Origin: Pseudomonas sp. B21-023
GTDB taxonomy: Bacteria; Pseudomonadota; Gammaproteobacteria; Pseudomonadales; Pseudomonadaceae
Direction of reading: 5' to 3'
Assembly: GCF_024749165.1 (NCBI RefSeq)
Contig: NZ_CP087190.1
Coordinates: 4,313,501-4,377,500, forward strand
Length of the DNA: 64,000 nt
Both the position numbers and the translations under genes were made by a program. The notes beneath the pieces are model-generated. The model had not been told where the DNA came from, did no database searches, and saw only the letters and a program-made list of their open reading frames with translations. Shown here piece by piece: positions 24,389 to 32,643 of this stretch (position 1 is its first letter; each line of letters starts with the position of its first letter).

Positions 24389-25225
24389 TCAGGCCCGCTC
24401 GATCCGATCGTCATGGATGACGATGCGACCCTGCTTGAACAACGCGCCGATGGCTTTCTTGAAGTTGCCCTTGCTCACGTTGAACATCTGGCTGATCAGC
24501 GCCGGGTCGCTCTTGTCACACACCGGCAGCACACCGCCATTGGCCTCAAGGCGCTGCATGATCTGCTCGTGCAGACTGTCGGCCAAGGCCTGGCCCACCG
24601 GCTGCAGGCTCAGGGCGATCTTGCCATCACCCCGTACTTCCTTGATGAAGCCCTTCTCGTGCATCCCCGAACGCAGGAACTTGAATACCTCGTTCTTGTG
24701 GATCAGGCCCCAGTGGCGGTTGTTGATGATCGCCTTGAAGCCCATCGGCGTCTCGCCGGCCACCAGCAGTTCGACCGGCTGGCCGACGCTGTAGTCCACC
24801 GGGGTGCGGTCCAGGTAACGGTCCAGCTTGGCAGTGGCGGTGATGCGCCGGGTACGCTTGTCCAGGTAGGCATGGACCACGCAGTAATCGCCGATCTTCA
24901 GTTGCCGCGACTCTTCCGAGTAGGGCATCAACAGGTCCTTGGACAGGCCCCAGTCAAGGAAGATGCCCGCGCCGTTGATGTCCTTGACCTTGAGGCTGGC
25001 GAATTCGCCCACCTGCATTTTCGGCTTTTCGGTGGTGGCGATCAGCTGGTCTTCGCTGTCCAGGTAGATGAACACGTTGAGCCAATCGTCCAGCTCCAGC
25101 TCGGCATCCTTGGGGAAGTAGCGCCGCGGCAGGAGGATTTCGCCATCGGCGCCGCCGTCCAGGTACAGGCCGAACTCCACGTGTTTCACGATTTGCAAAC
25201 TGTTGTAACGCCCAAGCAGAGCCAT
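24389..25225 (-). CDS. cvfB: CvfB-family S1 RNA-binding protein
   Basis: A 278-residue protein with tandem S1-like OB folds (IVKHVEFGLYLDGG; VKDINGAGIFLDWGLSKDLLMP; a third near GFKAIINNRHWGLIHKNEVF) and a C-terminal winged-helix block (SDPALISQMFNVSKGNFKKAIGALFKQGRIVI). CvfB/YitL proteins bind RNA and influence virulence gene expression in staphylococci; the role in pseudomonads is not established. It ends one base after the convergent 126-residue gene, so the two transcripts must meet there. Confidence 0.85.
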   Translation of the reverse strand: MALLGRYNSLQIVKHVEFGLYLDGGADGEILLPRRYFPKDAELELDDWLNVFIYLDSEDQLIATTEKPKMQVGEFASLKVKDINGAGIFLDWGLSKDLLMPYSEESRQLKIGDYCVVHAYLDKRTRRITATAKLDRYLDRTPVDYSVGQPVELLVAGETPMGFKAIINNRHWGLIHKNEVFKFLRSGMHEKGFIKEVRGDGKIALSLQPVGQALADSLHEQIMQRLEANGGVLPVCDKSDPALISQMFNVSKGNFKKAIGALFKQGRIVIHDDRIERA

Positions 25226-25354
25226 TTCCGAAGATCCTCAAGACAAGGCGGCTATTCTAACACCTGACCCGCCCGGCCGCCCGAGCGCACATTCGCCGGA
25301 ACCGTCGGCCCCACCATGCGTCTACCGCCTGGCCAGCCCAGCAAGGATTCGCTC

Positions 25355-26215
25355 ATGCCCCTTCGCCTGCCCAAAGCCCTGCTCCTGCTCATCGGCTTCG
25401 CCCTGGCACTGGCGGCCTGCAGCCGCATCGACCTGGCCTACCGCAACCTCGATCGCCTGGTGCCGTGGTCGCTGGGCGACTACCTGGACATGAACCGCGA
25501 GCAGAAGCAGTTGCTCGACGAACGGCTCAAGGCGCATCTGGCCTGGCACTGCAAGACCCAACTGCCCGGCTACCTCGACTGGCTCGACCGGGTGCAACTG
25601 ATGGTCGCCAACGACGCGGTCACCGATGAAAACCTGCGCCAACGCACGGTCGAGGCGCGCCAGGCCATTGGCCGGGTCACCGAAGCGATAACCCCCTCTG
25701 CCGCGGAACTGCTCAAGGGCATGAATGACAGCCAGGTAGCGGAAATGCGCGAGGCTTTTCGCAAGGACATCGACAAACGCCAGAAGGAATACGTCGACAC
25801 GCCACTGGCCAAACAGGTCGAGAACCGTGCCGCACGCATGCGCAAGCGCCTCGAGCCCTGGTTGGGCGAGCTCGACGCCGAGCAACGGCTGCGGGTGATG
25901 AGCTGGTCGCAGGCCCTGGGTGACCAGAACCAGCAGTGGATCGCCAACCGCGCCCACTGGCAGCAGCAACTGCTGCTGGCGATGGACCAGCGCGCCAGCC
26001 CGAGCTTCGAGCCCCGGCTGGCGCAGTTGCTGCAGCGCAAGGAAAGCCTGTGGACGCCGGAGTACCGCCAGGCATTCCAGAACACCGAGCGCCAGGCACG
26101 CAGCCTGCTGGTGGATCTGCTGAAACAGAGCAGCCCGGCCCAGCGGCAATTCCTGCAGCAGCGGCTGAGCAAGGTGCGCGCGGACTTCAGCGAGCTCAAG
26201 TGCCTCAAAGGGTAA
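25355..26215 (+). CDS. DUF6279-family lipoprotein
   Basis: A 286-residue predicted lipoprotein: a basic N-terminus, a hydrophobic segment and a lipobox L19-A20-A21-C22. The mature part is almost entirely amphipathic helix with many Q, R, E and L residues (for example REQKQLLDERLKAHL and a C-terminal SSPAQRQFLQQRLSKV), suggesting a helical bundle at the outer membrane or in the periplasm. The function is unknown. The ATG at 25355 is preferred because AAGGA precedes it and it begins the signal peptide. A palindromic mobile-like element begins 6 bp after the stop. Confidence 0.8.
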   Translation: MPLRLPKALLLLIGFALALAACSRIDLAYRNLDRLVPWSLGDYLDMNREQKQLLDERLKAHLAWHCKTQLPGYLDWLDRVQLMVANDAVTDENLRQRTVEARQAIGRVTEAITPSAAELLKGMNDSQVAEMREAFRKDIDKRQKEYVDTPLAKQVENRAARMRKRLEPWLGELDAEQRLRVMSWSQALGDQNQQWIANRAHWQQQLLLAMDQRASPSFEPRLAQLLQRKESLWTPEYRQAFQNTERQARSLLVDLLKQSSPAQRQFLQQRLSKVRADFSELKCLKG

Positions 26216-26220
26216 AAAGC

Positions 26221-26364
26221 TAGGCTCTGTACGAAAAGTCTTGAGACGCAGGTCAGGCAAGGCGAAAACAGCCGAGGAAGCGCAGTGTACTGGAGTACAT
26301 GAGCATTCCGAGGCTGTTTTCAACGCAGCATGAACAAGTATCAAGGCTTTTCGTACAGAGCCTA
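26221..26364. mobile_element. 144-bp palindromic MITE-like element
   Basis: The ends are TAGGCTCTGTACGAAAAGTC (26221 onwards) and the inverted TAGGCTCTGTACGAAAAGCC (from 26364 backwards): about 24 bp of terminal inverted repeat with one mismatch. Inside, GAAAACAGCCGAGGAA (26264-26279) pairs with TTCCGAGGCTGTTTTC, around a central GTAC-TGGA-GTAC, so almost the whole element can fold. Both ends carry TA, as expected for insertion at a TA dinucleotide. It has no coding capacity and sits between the convergent lipoprotein and aceK stop codons. Confidence 0.8.
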
Positions 26365-26368
26365 AGGC

Positions 26369-28084
26369 CTAACGCCCCTTGCGCCGATAAGGGAACACAT
26401 CGATCACCTTCCCCGCCCGGATCGCCTCCTGCAGGCCTTTCCAGTAATCGGCGTCGTACAGTTCGCCGTGCAAGCGGCTGAACAAGCGGCGCTGGCCGAT
26501 GTCGGCGAACAGGAATGGCGGAAACTCTTCGGGGAACACGTCGTGCGGCCCGATCGAGTACCACGGCTCGCCGGACATCTCGTCCTCCGGATAGCGCGGC
26601 GGCGGGATGTGACGGAAGTTGACCTCGGTGAGGTAGCTGATCTCGTCGTAGTCGTAGAACACCACCCGGCCATGACGGGTGACGCCGAAGTTCTTCAGCA
26701 GCATGTCGCCGGGGAAGATGTTCGCCGCCGCCAATTGCTTGATCGCCAGCCCATAGTCTTCCAGCGCCTCCAGCACCTGGGCTTCGCTGGCCTGCTCGAG
26801 GTACAGGTTGAGCGGGGTCATGCGCCGTTCGGTCCAGCAATGGCGGATCAGCACTGTGTCGCCCTCAAGCGCTACGGTGGAGGGGGCCACCTCTAGCAGT
26901 TCCGCCAGGCAGTCGGGATCGAACTTGCCCTGGGGAAAGCGAAAATCGGCGAACTCCTGGGTATCGGCCATGCGCCCGACGCGGTCGACGCTTTTCACCA
27001 GGCGGTATTTCTCGATCACCGTTGCTCGGTCGACAGTCTTGGACGGCGAAAAGCGGTCCTTGATGATCTTGAACACGGTGTTGAAGCCCGGCAGGGTGAA
27101 CACGCTCATGACCATGCCGCGCACGCCCGGAGCCATGACAAAGCGGTCGTCGCTGTTGGCCAGGTGGTTGATCAGCGCCCGGTAGAACTCCGACTTGCCA
27201 TGTTTGTAGAACCCGATCGAGGTGTACAGCTCGGCGATGTGCTTGCCCGGCAGGATGCGCTTGAGGAAGTTGACGAACTCCGCCGGCACCGGCACATCGA
27301 CCATGAAATACGATCGGGTGAAGGAGAAGATGATCGACACCTCCGCCTCGTCGGTAATCAACGCGTCGGCCTCGATGCCATGCCCCTCGCGATGCAGCAG
27401 CGGGATCACCAGTGGCCACTGCTCGTCGGGGGTGTACAAGCGACCGACCAGGTAGGCGCCCTTGTTGCGGTAGAGCACCGGGGTGAACAGCTCCACGGTC
27501 AGGGCCGGATCCTTGCACACCCAGTCGGGCAGGCATTCGCGCAATTGATCCTCCAGGCGCGCGATGTCGCCTTCCCGGTCGCCATACGGCACGTCGAACG
27601 CATAATCGGCAAAGATCGCTCGCAACAAGCCTTTGAGACCGTCCTGCAGCGTATAGGTGCGCGTCTGCGCCGCCCGCTCATGGCCGCGCATCGACGGCCG
27701 GGTGGTGTGGATGAACATGCAGCCGTCGCTGATCAGGTCATGGCTGAACAGGCTGCAGAACAACGAGTTGTACCAGGTCTCGGACAGCTCGTCGTCCAGC
27801 CGGGGGTCGATCAGACGGATATAGGCGTTCTTGACCAGCGGCCACTGCTCGACGTCCAGCAGCACCGCGGTGTCGAAGCGCTGGCGCAGCCAACCGTTGA
27901 CCTCGGCGACCTTCTCTTCATACAGGTTGATGCGCGCCGCCGCGGCGTGCTGGATATCCTGCCAGCGCGCCTGTTCGAAGCGCTCGCGGGCGCCGAGGGT
28001 GATACGGCGAAAGTGCTCGCGGTAGTCGTCGAAGCCATCGAGGATCATCCGGGCGATGTCGACGGCGGGCCAGGCTGGGGTCAT
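26369..28084 (-). CDS. aceK: Isocitrate dehydrogenase kinase/phosphatase
   Basis: A bifunctional kinase/phosphatase of 571 residues that switches isocitrate dehydrogenase on and off by phosphorylation and so directs flux into the glyoxylate shunt. Family landmarks include ALEDYGLAIKQLAAANIFPGDMLLKNFGVTRHGRVVFYDYDE, which contains the catalytic-loop D/N and the metal-binding D, and the SFTRSYFMVD and PGFNTVFKIIKDRF blocks. Length equals E. coli AceK (about 578). Unlike the enteric aceBAK operon, this gene stands alone and is divergent from an EamA transporter. Its stop is only 5 bp from the palindromic element, which probably acts as its terminator. Confidence 0.95.
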   Translation of the reverse strand: MTPAWPAVDIARMILDGFDDYREHFRRITLGARERFEQARWQDIQHAAAARINLYEEKVAEVNGWLRQRFDTAVLLDVEQWPLVKNAYIRLIDPRLDDELSETWYNSLFCSLFSHDLISDGCMFIHTTRPSMRGHERAAQTRTYTLQDGLKGLLRAIFADYAFDVPYGDREGDIARLEDQLRECLPDWVCKDPALTVELFTPVLYRNKGAYLVGRLYTPDEQWPLVIPLLHREGHGIEADALITDEAEVSIIFSFTRSYFMVDVPVPAEFVNFLKRILPGKHIAELYTSIGFYKHGKSEFYRALINHLANSDDRFVMAPGVRGMVMSVFTLPGFNTVFKIIKDRFSPSKTVDRATVIEKYRLVKSVDRVGRMADTQEFADFRFPQGKFDPDCLAELLEVAPSTVALEGDTVLIRHCWTERRMTPLNLYLEQASEAQVLEALEDYGLAIKQLAAANIFPGDMLLKNFGVTRHGRVVFYDYDEISYLTEVNFRHIPPPRYPEDEMSGEPWYSIGPHDVFPEEFPPFLFADIGQRRLFSRLHGELYDADYWKGLQEAIRAGKVIDVFPYRRKGR

Positions 28085-28137
28085 GCGCGTGCCTCTATGC
28101 AATGGTCACCGAGAGAGCTTAGTCGGATACGAGCCCT

Positions 28138-28160
28138 GTGGGAGCCGGCTTGCCGGCGAT
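28138..28160. repeat. Single REP element in a divergent promoter region
   Basis: GTGGGAGCCGGCTTGCCGGC followed by GAT, between the start codons of aceK and the EamA gene. Confidence 0.8.
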
Positions 28161-28262
28161 GAAGCCCGTGAGGCGGCCCCGGATTCACACAGCAAGAAAG
28201 CACAAGAATCCCTCGCTCGCCCTGACGTACACTCGCGCCCTGCCCTACCGCCGGAGACCACC

Positions 28263-29138
28263 GTGAGCCCCATCGCCCTCGCCCGCCTGCTGACCCTTGC
28301 CGCTGTCTGGGGCGCCAGCTTCCTGTTCATGCGCATCATTGCCCCCGAGCTGGGCACGGTGCCGACCGCCTTCTTCCGCGTGTCGATCGCCTGCCTGGGA
28401 CTGATCGCCATCCTCGCCGCCGCCCGCGTGCGCTGGGACTTCGAGGGCAAGCTGGGCGCCTGCCTGGTGCTGGGCATGATCAACTCCGGCATTCCGGCCA
28501 CGTTCTATTCCGTGGCGGCGCAGGTGCTGCCGGCCGGCTATTCGGCGATCTTCAACGCCACCACGCCGCTGATGGGCGTGCTGATCGGCGCCTTGTTCTT
28601 CCGCGAAGCCATGACCCTGCCCAAGCTCTGCGGGATCTTCCTCGGGCTGTTCGGTGTCGGTATCCTCAGCGGTGCCGGCCCGGTGGCGCTGGACATGGCC
28701 CTGGCGCAAGGCGCACTGGCCTGCCTGGCCGCCACCACCTGCTACGGCTTCGCGGGCTTCCTGGCAAGGCGCTGGGTCGGCACGCTGGACAGCCGTCTGT
28801 CGGCGCTGGGCAGCATGCTCGGCGCCACCTTGCTGCTCAGCCCGCTGTTCGCCTGGAGCGCGCTGACCCAGCCGCCGGCCAGCTGGGGCGGCTGGCAGGT
28901 ATGGCTGTCGCTCCTGGGCCTGGGGCTGCTGTGCACGGCGTTCGCCTACATCCTGTACTTCCGCCTGCTGAACGAAATCGGGCCGGTCAAGGCCAGTACC
29001 GTGACCTTCCTGATCCCGGTGTTCGGCGTGCTGTGGGGGGCGTGGCTGCTGGATGAGCCGCTGTCGATGGCGCACCTGTATGGCGGTCTGCTGATTGGTG
29101 CGGCGCTATGGTTGGTGCTGCGCCCGGCACGGCGCTGA
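28263..29138 (+). CDS. EamA-family (DMT) transporter
   Basis: A 291-residue inner-membrane protein with ten predicted transmembrane segments in two EamA repeats (repeat 1 from LLTLAAVWGASFLFMRI, repeat 2 from LAATTCYGFAGFLARRW). Motifs SAIFNATTPLMGVLIGALFFREAM and ASTVTFLIPVFGVLWGAWLLDEPL are the paired fourth-segment signatures of the family. Such proteins export metabolites such as amino acids or drugs; the substrate is unknown. The GTG at 28263 has GGAG 8 bases upstream and starts right at the first helix. A REP hairpin follows the stop. Confidence 0.85.
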   Translation: MSPIALARLLTLAAVWGASFLFMRIIAPELGTVPTAFFRVSIACLGLIAILAAARVRWDFEGKLGACLVLGMINSGIPATFYSVAAQVLPAGYSAIFNATTPLMGVLIGALFFREAMTLPKLCGIFLGLFGVGILSGAGPVALDMALAQGALACLAATTCYGFAGFLARRWVGTLDSRLSALGSMLGATLLLSPLFAWSALTQPPASWGGWQVWLSLLGLGLLCTAFAYILYFRLLNEIGPVKASTVTFLIPVFGVLWGAWLLDEPLSMAHLYGGLLIGAALWLVLRPARR

Positions 29139-29143
29139 AAAAA

Positions 29144-29164
29144 GGAGCGGGCTTGCCCCGCTCC
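29144..29164. repeat. Single REP hairpin between convergent genes
   Basis: GGAGCGGG-CTTGC-CCCGCTCC, 5 bp after the EamA stop codon and 15 bp from the convergent EamA gene. A short A tract precedes it, so it could terminate the minus-strand gene. Confidence 0.75.
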
Positions 29165-29178
29165 CAACGCTAGTTGAC

Positions 29179-30060
29179 TCAGGCCTCGGCCGTGCGCAAG
29201 GCAGGTTTACGGAACACGAACAGCAAGCCGATCACGATCAGTCCCATCCCCAGCAGACTGAGGGGCGCCAGGCGGTTGCCGAAGATGATGAAATCCATCA
29301 CCGCCGTGACCGCCGGCACCAGGTAGAACAGGCTGGTGACATTGACCAGGTTGCCCCTTGCGATCAGCCGGTACAGCAGCAGCGTGGCCAGCAGCGAAAC
29401 CACCAGCCCCATCCACAGCAGCGCCGCGAGGAAACTGGCGTTCCACTGGACGTGCAGCGGCTGCAACGGCGCGAACACCGCGCACATTGCAAAGCCCGCC
29501 ATGTATTGCAAGGGCAAGGTGCCCATGGGGTTGTCGGTAATGCGTTTCTGCAGGATCGAGCCCAAGGTCATGCTGGCCAGCGCCAGCAGGGCGAACAGCA
29601 TCCCGGCGAGAGATACCCCACCCAGGTTGATACCCTGGTAGACCACCATCACCAGGCCGCCCAGGCCAAGCCCCAGGCCGAACAATCGGCTCCAGGACCG
29701 CTGACGCTCCATCAGCACCACGGTCAGGATCGGTTGCACGCCCATGACCGTGGCCATGACGCCGGGAGTAACGTGGGTGTTCAGCGCCAGCAGGTAGAAG
29801 ATCTGGTAGGCACCGAGCAATACGCAGCCGGTCCCCAGGGCGCGAACAATGCCGCCCCGGGTACGTGGCCAACGTAATCCGAGCAACGGACCGATCAACA
29901 GCAGACCGAACAGCGCCAGGGCCGAACGCAGCAGCAGGAAGGCGAAGGGGCTGGCCTGGGCCAGGCCAAGCTTGGAGACGATCGCCCCGCTGCTCCACAG
30001 CAGGACGAACAGGCTGGTCGTGGCCGCCGAGGCCACGGATGCTTTGTTGAGGACAGACAT
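29179..30060 (-). CDS. Second EamA-family (DMT) transporter
   Basis: A 293-residue ten-helix membrane protein with two EamA repeats. It has the N-terminal motif TTSLFVLLWSSGAIVSKLGL, VTPGVMATVMGVQPILTVVLMERQ closing repeat 1, and LVNVTSLFYLVPAVTAVMDFIIFG in repeat 2. It is not a close copy of the neighbouring EamA protein and is convergent with it, so this is not a recent tandem duplication. The substrate is unknown. The start at 30060 (MSVLNKA) has AGGTGG upstream and is preferred to the frame beginning at 30084. Confidence 0.85.
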   Translation of the reverse strand: MSVLNKASVASAATTSLFVLLWSSGAIVSKLGLAQASPFAFLLLRSALALFGLLLIGPLLGLRWPRTRGGIVRALGTGCVLLGAYQIFYLLALNTHVTPGVMATVMGVQPILTVVLMERQRSWSRLFGLGLGLGGLVMVVYQGINLGGVSLAGMLFALLALASMTLGSILQKRITDNPMGTLPLQYMAGFAMCAVFAPLQPLHVQWNASFLAALLWMGLVVSLLATLLLYRLIARGNLVNVTSLFYLVPAVTAVMDFIIFGNRLAPLSLLGMGLIVIGLLFVFRKPALRTAEA

Positions 30061-30175
30061 GTATTGCCACCTGTATACGGGCAAATGAGCCGTACGGAGG
30101 GCCTATCGCGACTTGCGGGGATAGCCGACCGTGTTCAGTAGGTTGCGAGTGCGGTGGGGAGCGGCCAGCGGCCGG

Positions 30176-30340
30176 TCAGCCCAGCACCACGACTGCGCAA
30201 GGAGGCGGAGCTACGCCGCCTACCACGCCACTGACAGGTGGTGGATAGTGACTGATCATGGCCGGCTGCTGGCTGCCACGCACGACCACGCCCGCGACAG
30301 GCGCGAGAACGTAAGCGGTGGTGGAAGGGATGGCTGGCAT
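30176..30340 (-). CDS. Possible small hypothetical protein, 54 residues
   Basis: A 54-codon frame in the 380-bp gap between lpxO and the EamA gene, on the same strand as both. The product is unusually rich in V, P, A and G (VLAPVAGVVVRG, HYPPPVSGVVGGVAPPP) with a valine-rich end, and has no charged clusters or clear membrane helix. Codon third positions look coding-like. The ribosome binding site is weak (GAAGAC). I do not recognise it. The rest of the gap holds a degenerate REP pair and nothing else that I can support. Confidence 0.4.
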   Translation of the reverse strand: MPAIPSTTAYVLAPVAGVVVRGSQQPAMISHYPPPVSGVVGGVAPPPCAVVVLG

Positions 30341-30387
30341 GAACAGGTCTTCGGGGAAGAGAGTGTTTCGGAATATAGCGGGGGAAT

Positions 30388-30432
30388 CATCGCGGGGCAA
30401 GCCTGCTTGCACAAGGTGCGAAAGCAGGCCTG
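30388..30432. repeat. Degenerate inverted REP pair
   Basis: ATCGCGGGGCAAGCCTGCTT is followed by a partly complementary GTGCGAAAGCAGGCC copy. Both deviate from the core, suggesting an old insertion just downstream of lpxO. Confidence 0.6.
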
Positions 30433-30442
30433 CTCAACCGGA

Positions 30443-31378
30443 TCAGAACAACCAGTGGTACAGGGCGTAGGCGACGACAACCGCCAGTACCGGACGCAGC
30501 ACGCGGTAGGCCTTGGGGTTGGCACGCTTGAACTGCTTGACCCGGGTGCTGATGACATTGCTGAAGCGCTTGCTCCAGGCATAGGCCTGGTTGATCCCGC
30601 CGACACGCTCGTCATCGGTGTTCTGCGGCGCGGTGGCGCGGCCGAGGAAGGCACTGACCTTGCGGTTGATGCGGGTCATCAGCGGGCTGTTGAGCGGGCG
30701 CTCGACGTCGCAGAACAGGATCACGCGGGTGACCTCGGTCTCGTTCTTGACCCAGTGCACGAAGGTCTCGTCGAACATCACGTCCTCGCCGTCGCGCCAG
30801 GCGTAGGGCTGGCCATCAACGTAGATGCGGCAGTTGTCGGAGTTCGGCGTGGACAGCCCGAGGTGATAGCGCAGGGAGCCGGCAAACGGGTCGCGGTGCG
30901 GGTTCAGGTGGCTGCCGCCGGGCAACAGGGCGAACATCGCGCCCTTGACGTTGGGGATGCTGCTGACCAGCTCTACGGTCTTCGGGCACAGCGCTTCGGC
31001 CGAAGGCAGCGGTTTGTCGTACCACTTCAGGTAGAAGCGCTTCCAGCCCTTCTTGAAGAACGAACCGAAGCCGGCGTCGTTGTCTTTTTCCGCCGCGCGG
31101 ATGTAACCCTCGTCGAACAGGCGCATGGCCTCTTCGCGGATCACCTCCCAGTTGTCCTTGAGCACATCCAGCTCGGGGAAGCGCTGGCGGTCCAGGTACG
31201 GCTTGGAGGGTACGCCGGAAAACAGGTACATCAGGCTGTTGTAAGGGGCGAACAGCGCCGAATGGTTGACGAACTGGCGCAGCACCGGCAGGCGTGCCTT
31301 GCCGCGCAGGTGCACGAACAGCACACTGCCGAAGAACACCAGCAGGACACCGGCCTTGGCGACGAAGGAAAAGGTCAT
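30443..31378 (-). CDS. lpxO: Lipid A 2-hydroxylase LpxO (Fe(II)/2-oxoglutarate dioxygenase)
   Basis: A 311-residue aspartyl/asparaginyl beta-hydroxylase-fold enzyme with an N-terminal membrane anchor (residues 5-23) and a second hydrophobic segment at the C-terminus. Iron ligands are visible as H161 and D163 in LNPHRDPFAG and H208 in DETFVHWV, and an arginine for 2-oxoglutarate is likely in TEVTRVILFCD. LpxO hydroxylates the secondary acyl chain of lipid A at the cytoplasmic face of the inner membrane. Length and sequence agree with LpxO1/LpxO2 of P. aeruginosa; which paralogue it represents cannot be decided here. Confidence 0.88.
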   Translation of the reverse strand: MTFSFVAKAGVLLVFFGSVLFVHLRGKARLPVLRQFVNHSALFAPYNSLMYLFSGVPSKPYLDRQRFPELDVLKDNWEVIREEAMRLFDEGYIRAAEKDNDAGFGSFFKKGWKRFYLKWYDKPLPSAEALCPKTVELVSSIPNVKGAMFALLPGGSHLNPHRDPFAGSLRYHLGLSTPNSDNCRIYVDGQPYAWRDGEDVMFDETFVHWVKNETEVTRVILFCDVERPLNSPLMTRINRKVSAFLGRATAPQNTDDERVGGINQAYAWSKRFSNVISTRVKQFKRANPKAYRVLRPVLAVVVAYALYHWLF

Positions 31379-31460
31379 GCAACACTCCTTGGAGGGGAAA
31401 TCAGGCCATCCCCAGATAGCCGGACATCATAAACCCATCAGGAGCAGCTGCAAGCCAGAA

Positions 31461-31527
31461 GCTGCACGCGGCAAGCCCAAGCTGATCCGCGTCAATACGG
31501 ACATGCCCTCGACTTGCGGCGTGCAGC
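31461..31527. repeat. Long stem-loop between cysK and lpxO
   Basis: GCTGCACGCGGCAAG (31461-31475) and CTTGCGGCGTGCAGC (31513-31527) pair over 15 bp with one mismatch, around a 37-nt loop. It lies just after the cysK stop on the minus strand and belongs to the AGCTGCAAGC-type intergenic repeats of pseudomonads rather than the REP family. It may terminate cysK. Confidence 0.65.
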
Positions 31528-31534
31528 GTGTCGC

Positions 31535-32509
31535 TTACTGCTGGTTTTCCTGCTCGGTGAACAGATCGCTGAACAGCATGCTCGACAGGTAACGCTCGCC
31601 CGAATCCGGCAGGATCACCACGATGGTCTTGCCCTGCATCTCCGGCTTCTCGGCCAGGCGCACCGCCGCCGCCATGGCCGCGCCGCAAGAGATGCCGCAG
31701 AGGATGCCCTCCTCCTGCATCAGGCGGATGGCCATGGCCTTGGACTCGTCCTCGGTCACCGTCTCGACCTGGTCGACGATCGACAGGTCGAGGTTCTTCG
31801 GCACGAAGCCGGCACCGATGCCCTGGATCTTGTGCGGGGTGGGCTTGAGCTCCTCGCCGGCCAGGGTCTGGCTGATCAGCGGCGAGTTCACCGGCTCCAC
31901 CGCCACCGACAGGATCGGCTTGCCCTGGGTGTGCTTGATGTAGCGCGACACCCCGGTGATGGTGCCACCAGTGCCGACCCCGGCCACCAGCACATCGACC
32001 GCGCCATCGGTGTCGATCCAGATTTCCGGGCCGGTGGTCTTCTCGTGAATGGCCGGGTTGGCCGGGTTGTCGAACTGGCCCGGCAGGAAGTGCTGCGCCG
32101 GGTCGGAAGCGACGATTTCGTTGGCCTTCTCGATGGCGCCCTTCATGCCCTTGGCCTTGTCCGTCAGCACCAGCTCGGCGCCCAGCGCCTTCAACACCTT
32201 GCGCCGCTCCAGGCTCATCGAGTCGGGCATGGTCAGCACCAGGCGGTAGCCACGGGCGGCGGCGACGAAGGCCAGGCCGATACCGGTGTTACCCGAGGTG
32301 GGTTCGACGATGGTCATGCCTGGCTTGAGCTTGCCGCTGTCCTCGGCGTCCCAGATCATGCTCGCGCCGATCCGGCACTTCACCGAGTAGCCCGGGTTGC
32401 GTCCTTCGATCTTGGCCAGGATGGTCACCCCGCGCGGGGCGATGCGGTTGATCTGCACCAGCGGCGTGTTGCCGATGGAATGGGCGTTGTCGGCGTAGAT
32501 ACGGCTCAT
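31535..32509 (-). CDS. cysK: Cysteine synthase A (O-acetylserine sulfhydrylase)
   Basis: A 324-residue PLP enzyme that makes L-cysteine from O-acetylserine and sulfide. The lysine is K44 in GYSVKCRIG, the substrate loop TSGNTG is at 71-76, and the phosphate cup is GVGTGGTITG; the C-terminal PLP-nitrogen serine lies in ILPDSGERYLS. Length and the EPTSGNTGIGLA and VEPVNSP blocks fit CysK better than CysM. The start at 32509 has AGGA at the right distance; the long upstream extension in frame is not conserved-looking. It appears monocistronic. Confidence 0.92.
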   Translation of the reverse strand: MSRIYADNAHSIGNTPLVQINRIAPRGVTILAKIEGRNPGYSVKCRIGASMIWDAEDSGKLKPGMTIVEPTSGNTGIGLAFVAAARGYRLVLTMPDSMSLERRKVLKALGAELVLTDKAKGMKGAIEKANEIVASDPAQHFLPGQFDNPANPAIHEKTTGPEIWIDTDGAVDVLVAGVGTGGTITGVSRYIKHTQGKPILSVAVEPVNSPLISQTLAGEELKPTPHKIQGIGAGFVPKNLDLSIVDQVETVTEDESKAMAIRLMQEEGILCGISCGAAMAAAVRLAEKPEMQGKTIVVILPDSGERYLSSMLFSDLFTEQENQQ

Positions 32510-32643
32510 GGCGGCGGTCCTTGAACAGGAAAAAAGTGCAGGGAAAACCCTGAGGGTAAGCCTGCAATCGGTGAGCGTAAAGCCCGTTCGAACTCGACGA
32601 AACGGCCTGCGGTCAACCGCACATGCTCCCGTGGAGAAACCCG

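Noticed and set aside
28263..30060. Tandem duplication of EamA transporters
   Set aside because: The two proteins are clearly different in sequence and are convergent, so they are not a recent duplicate.
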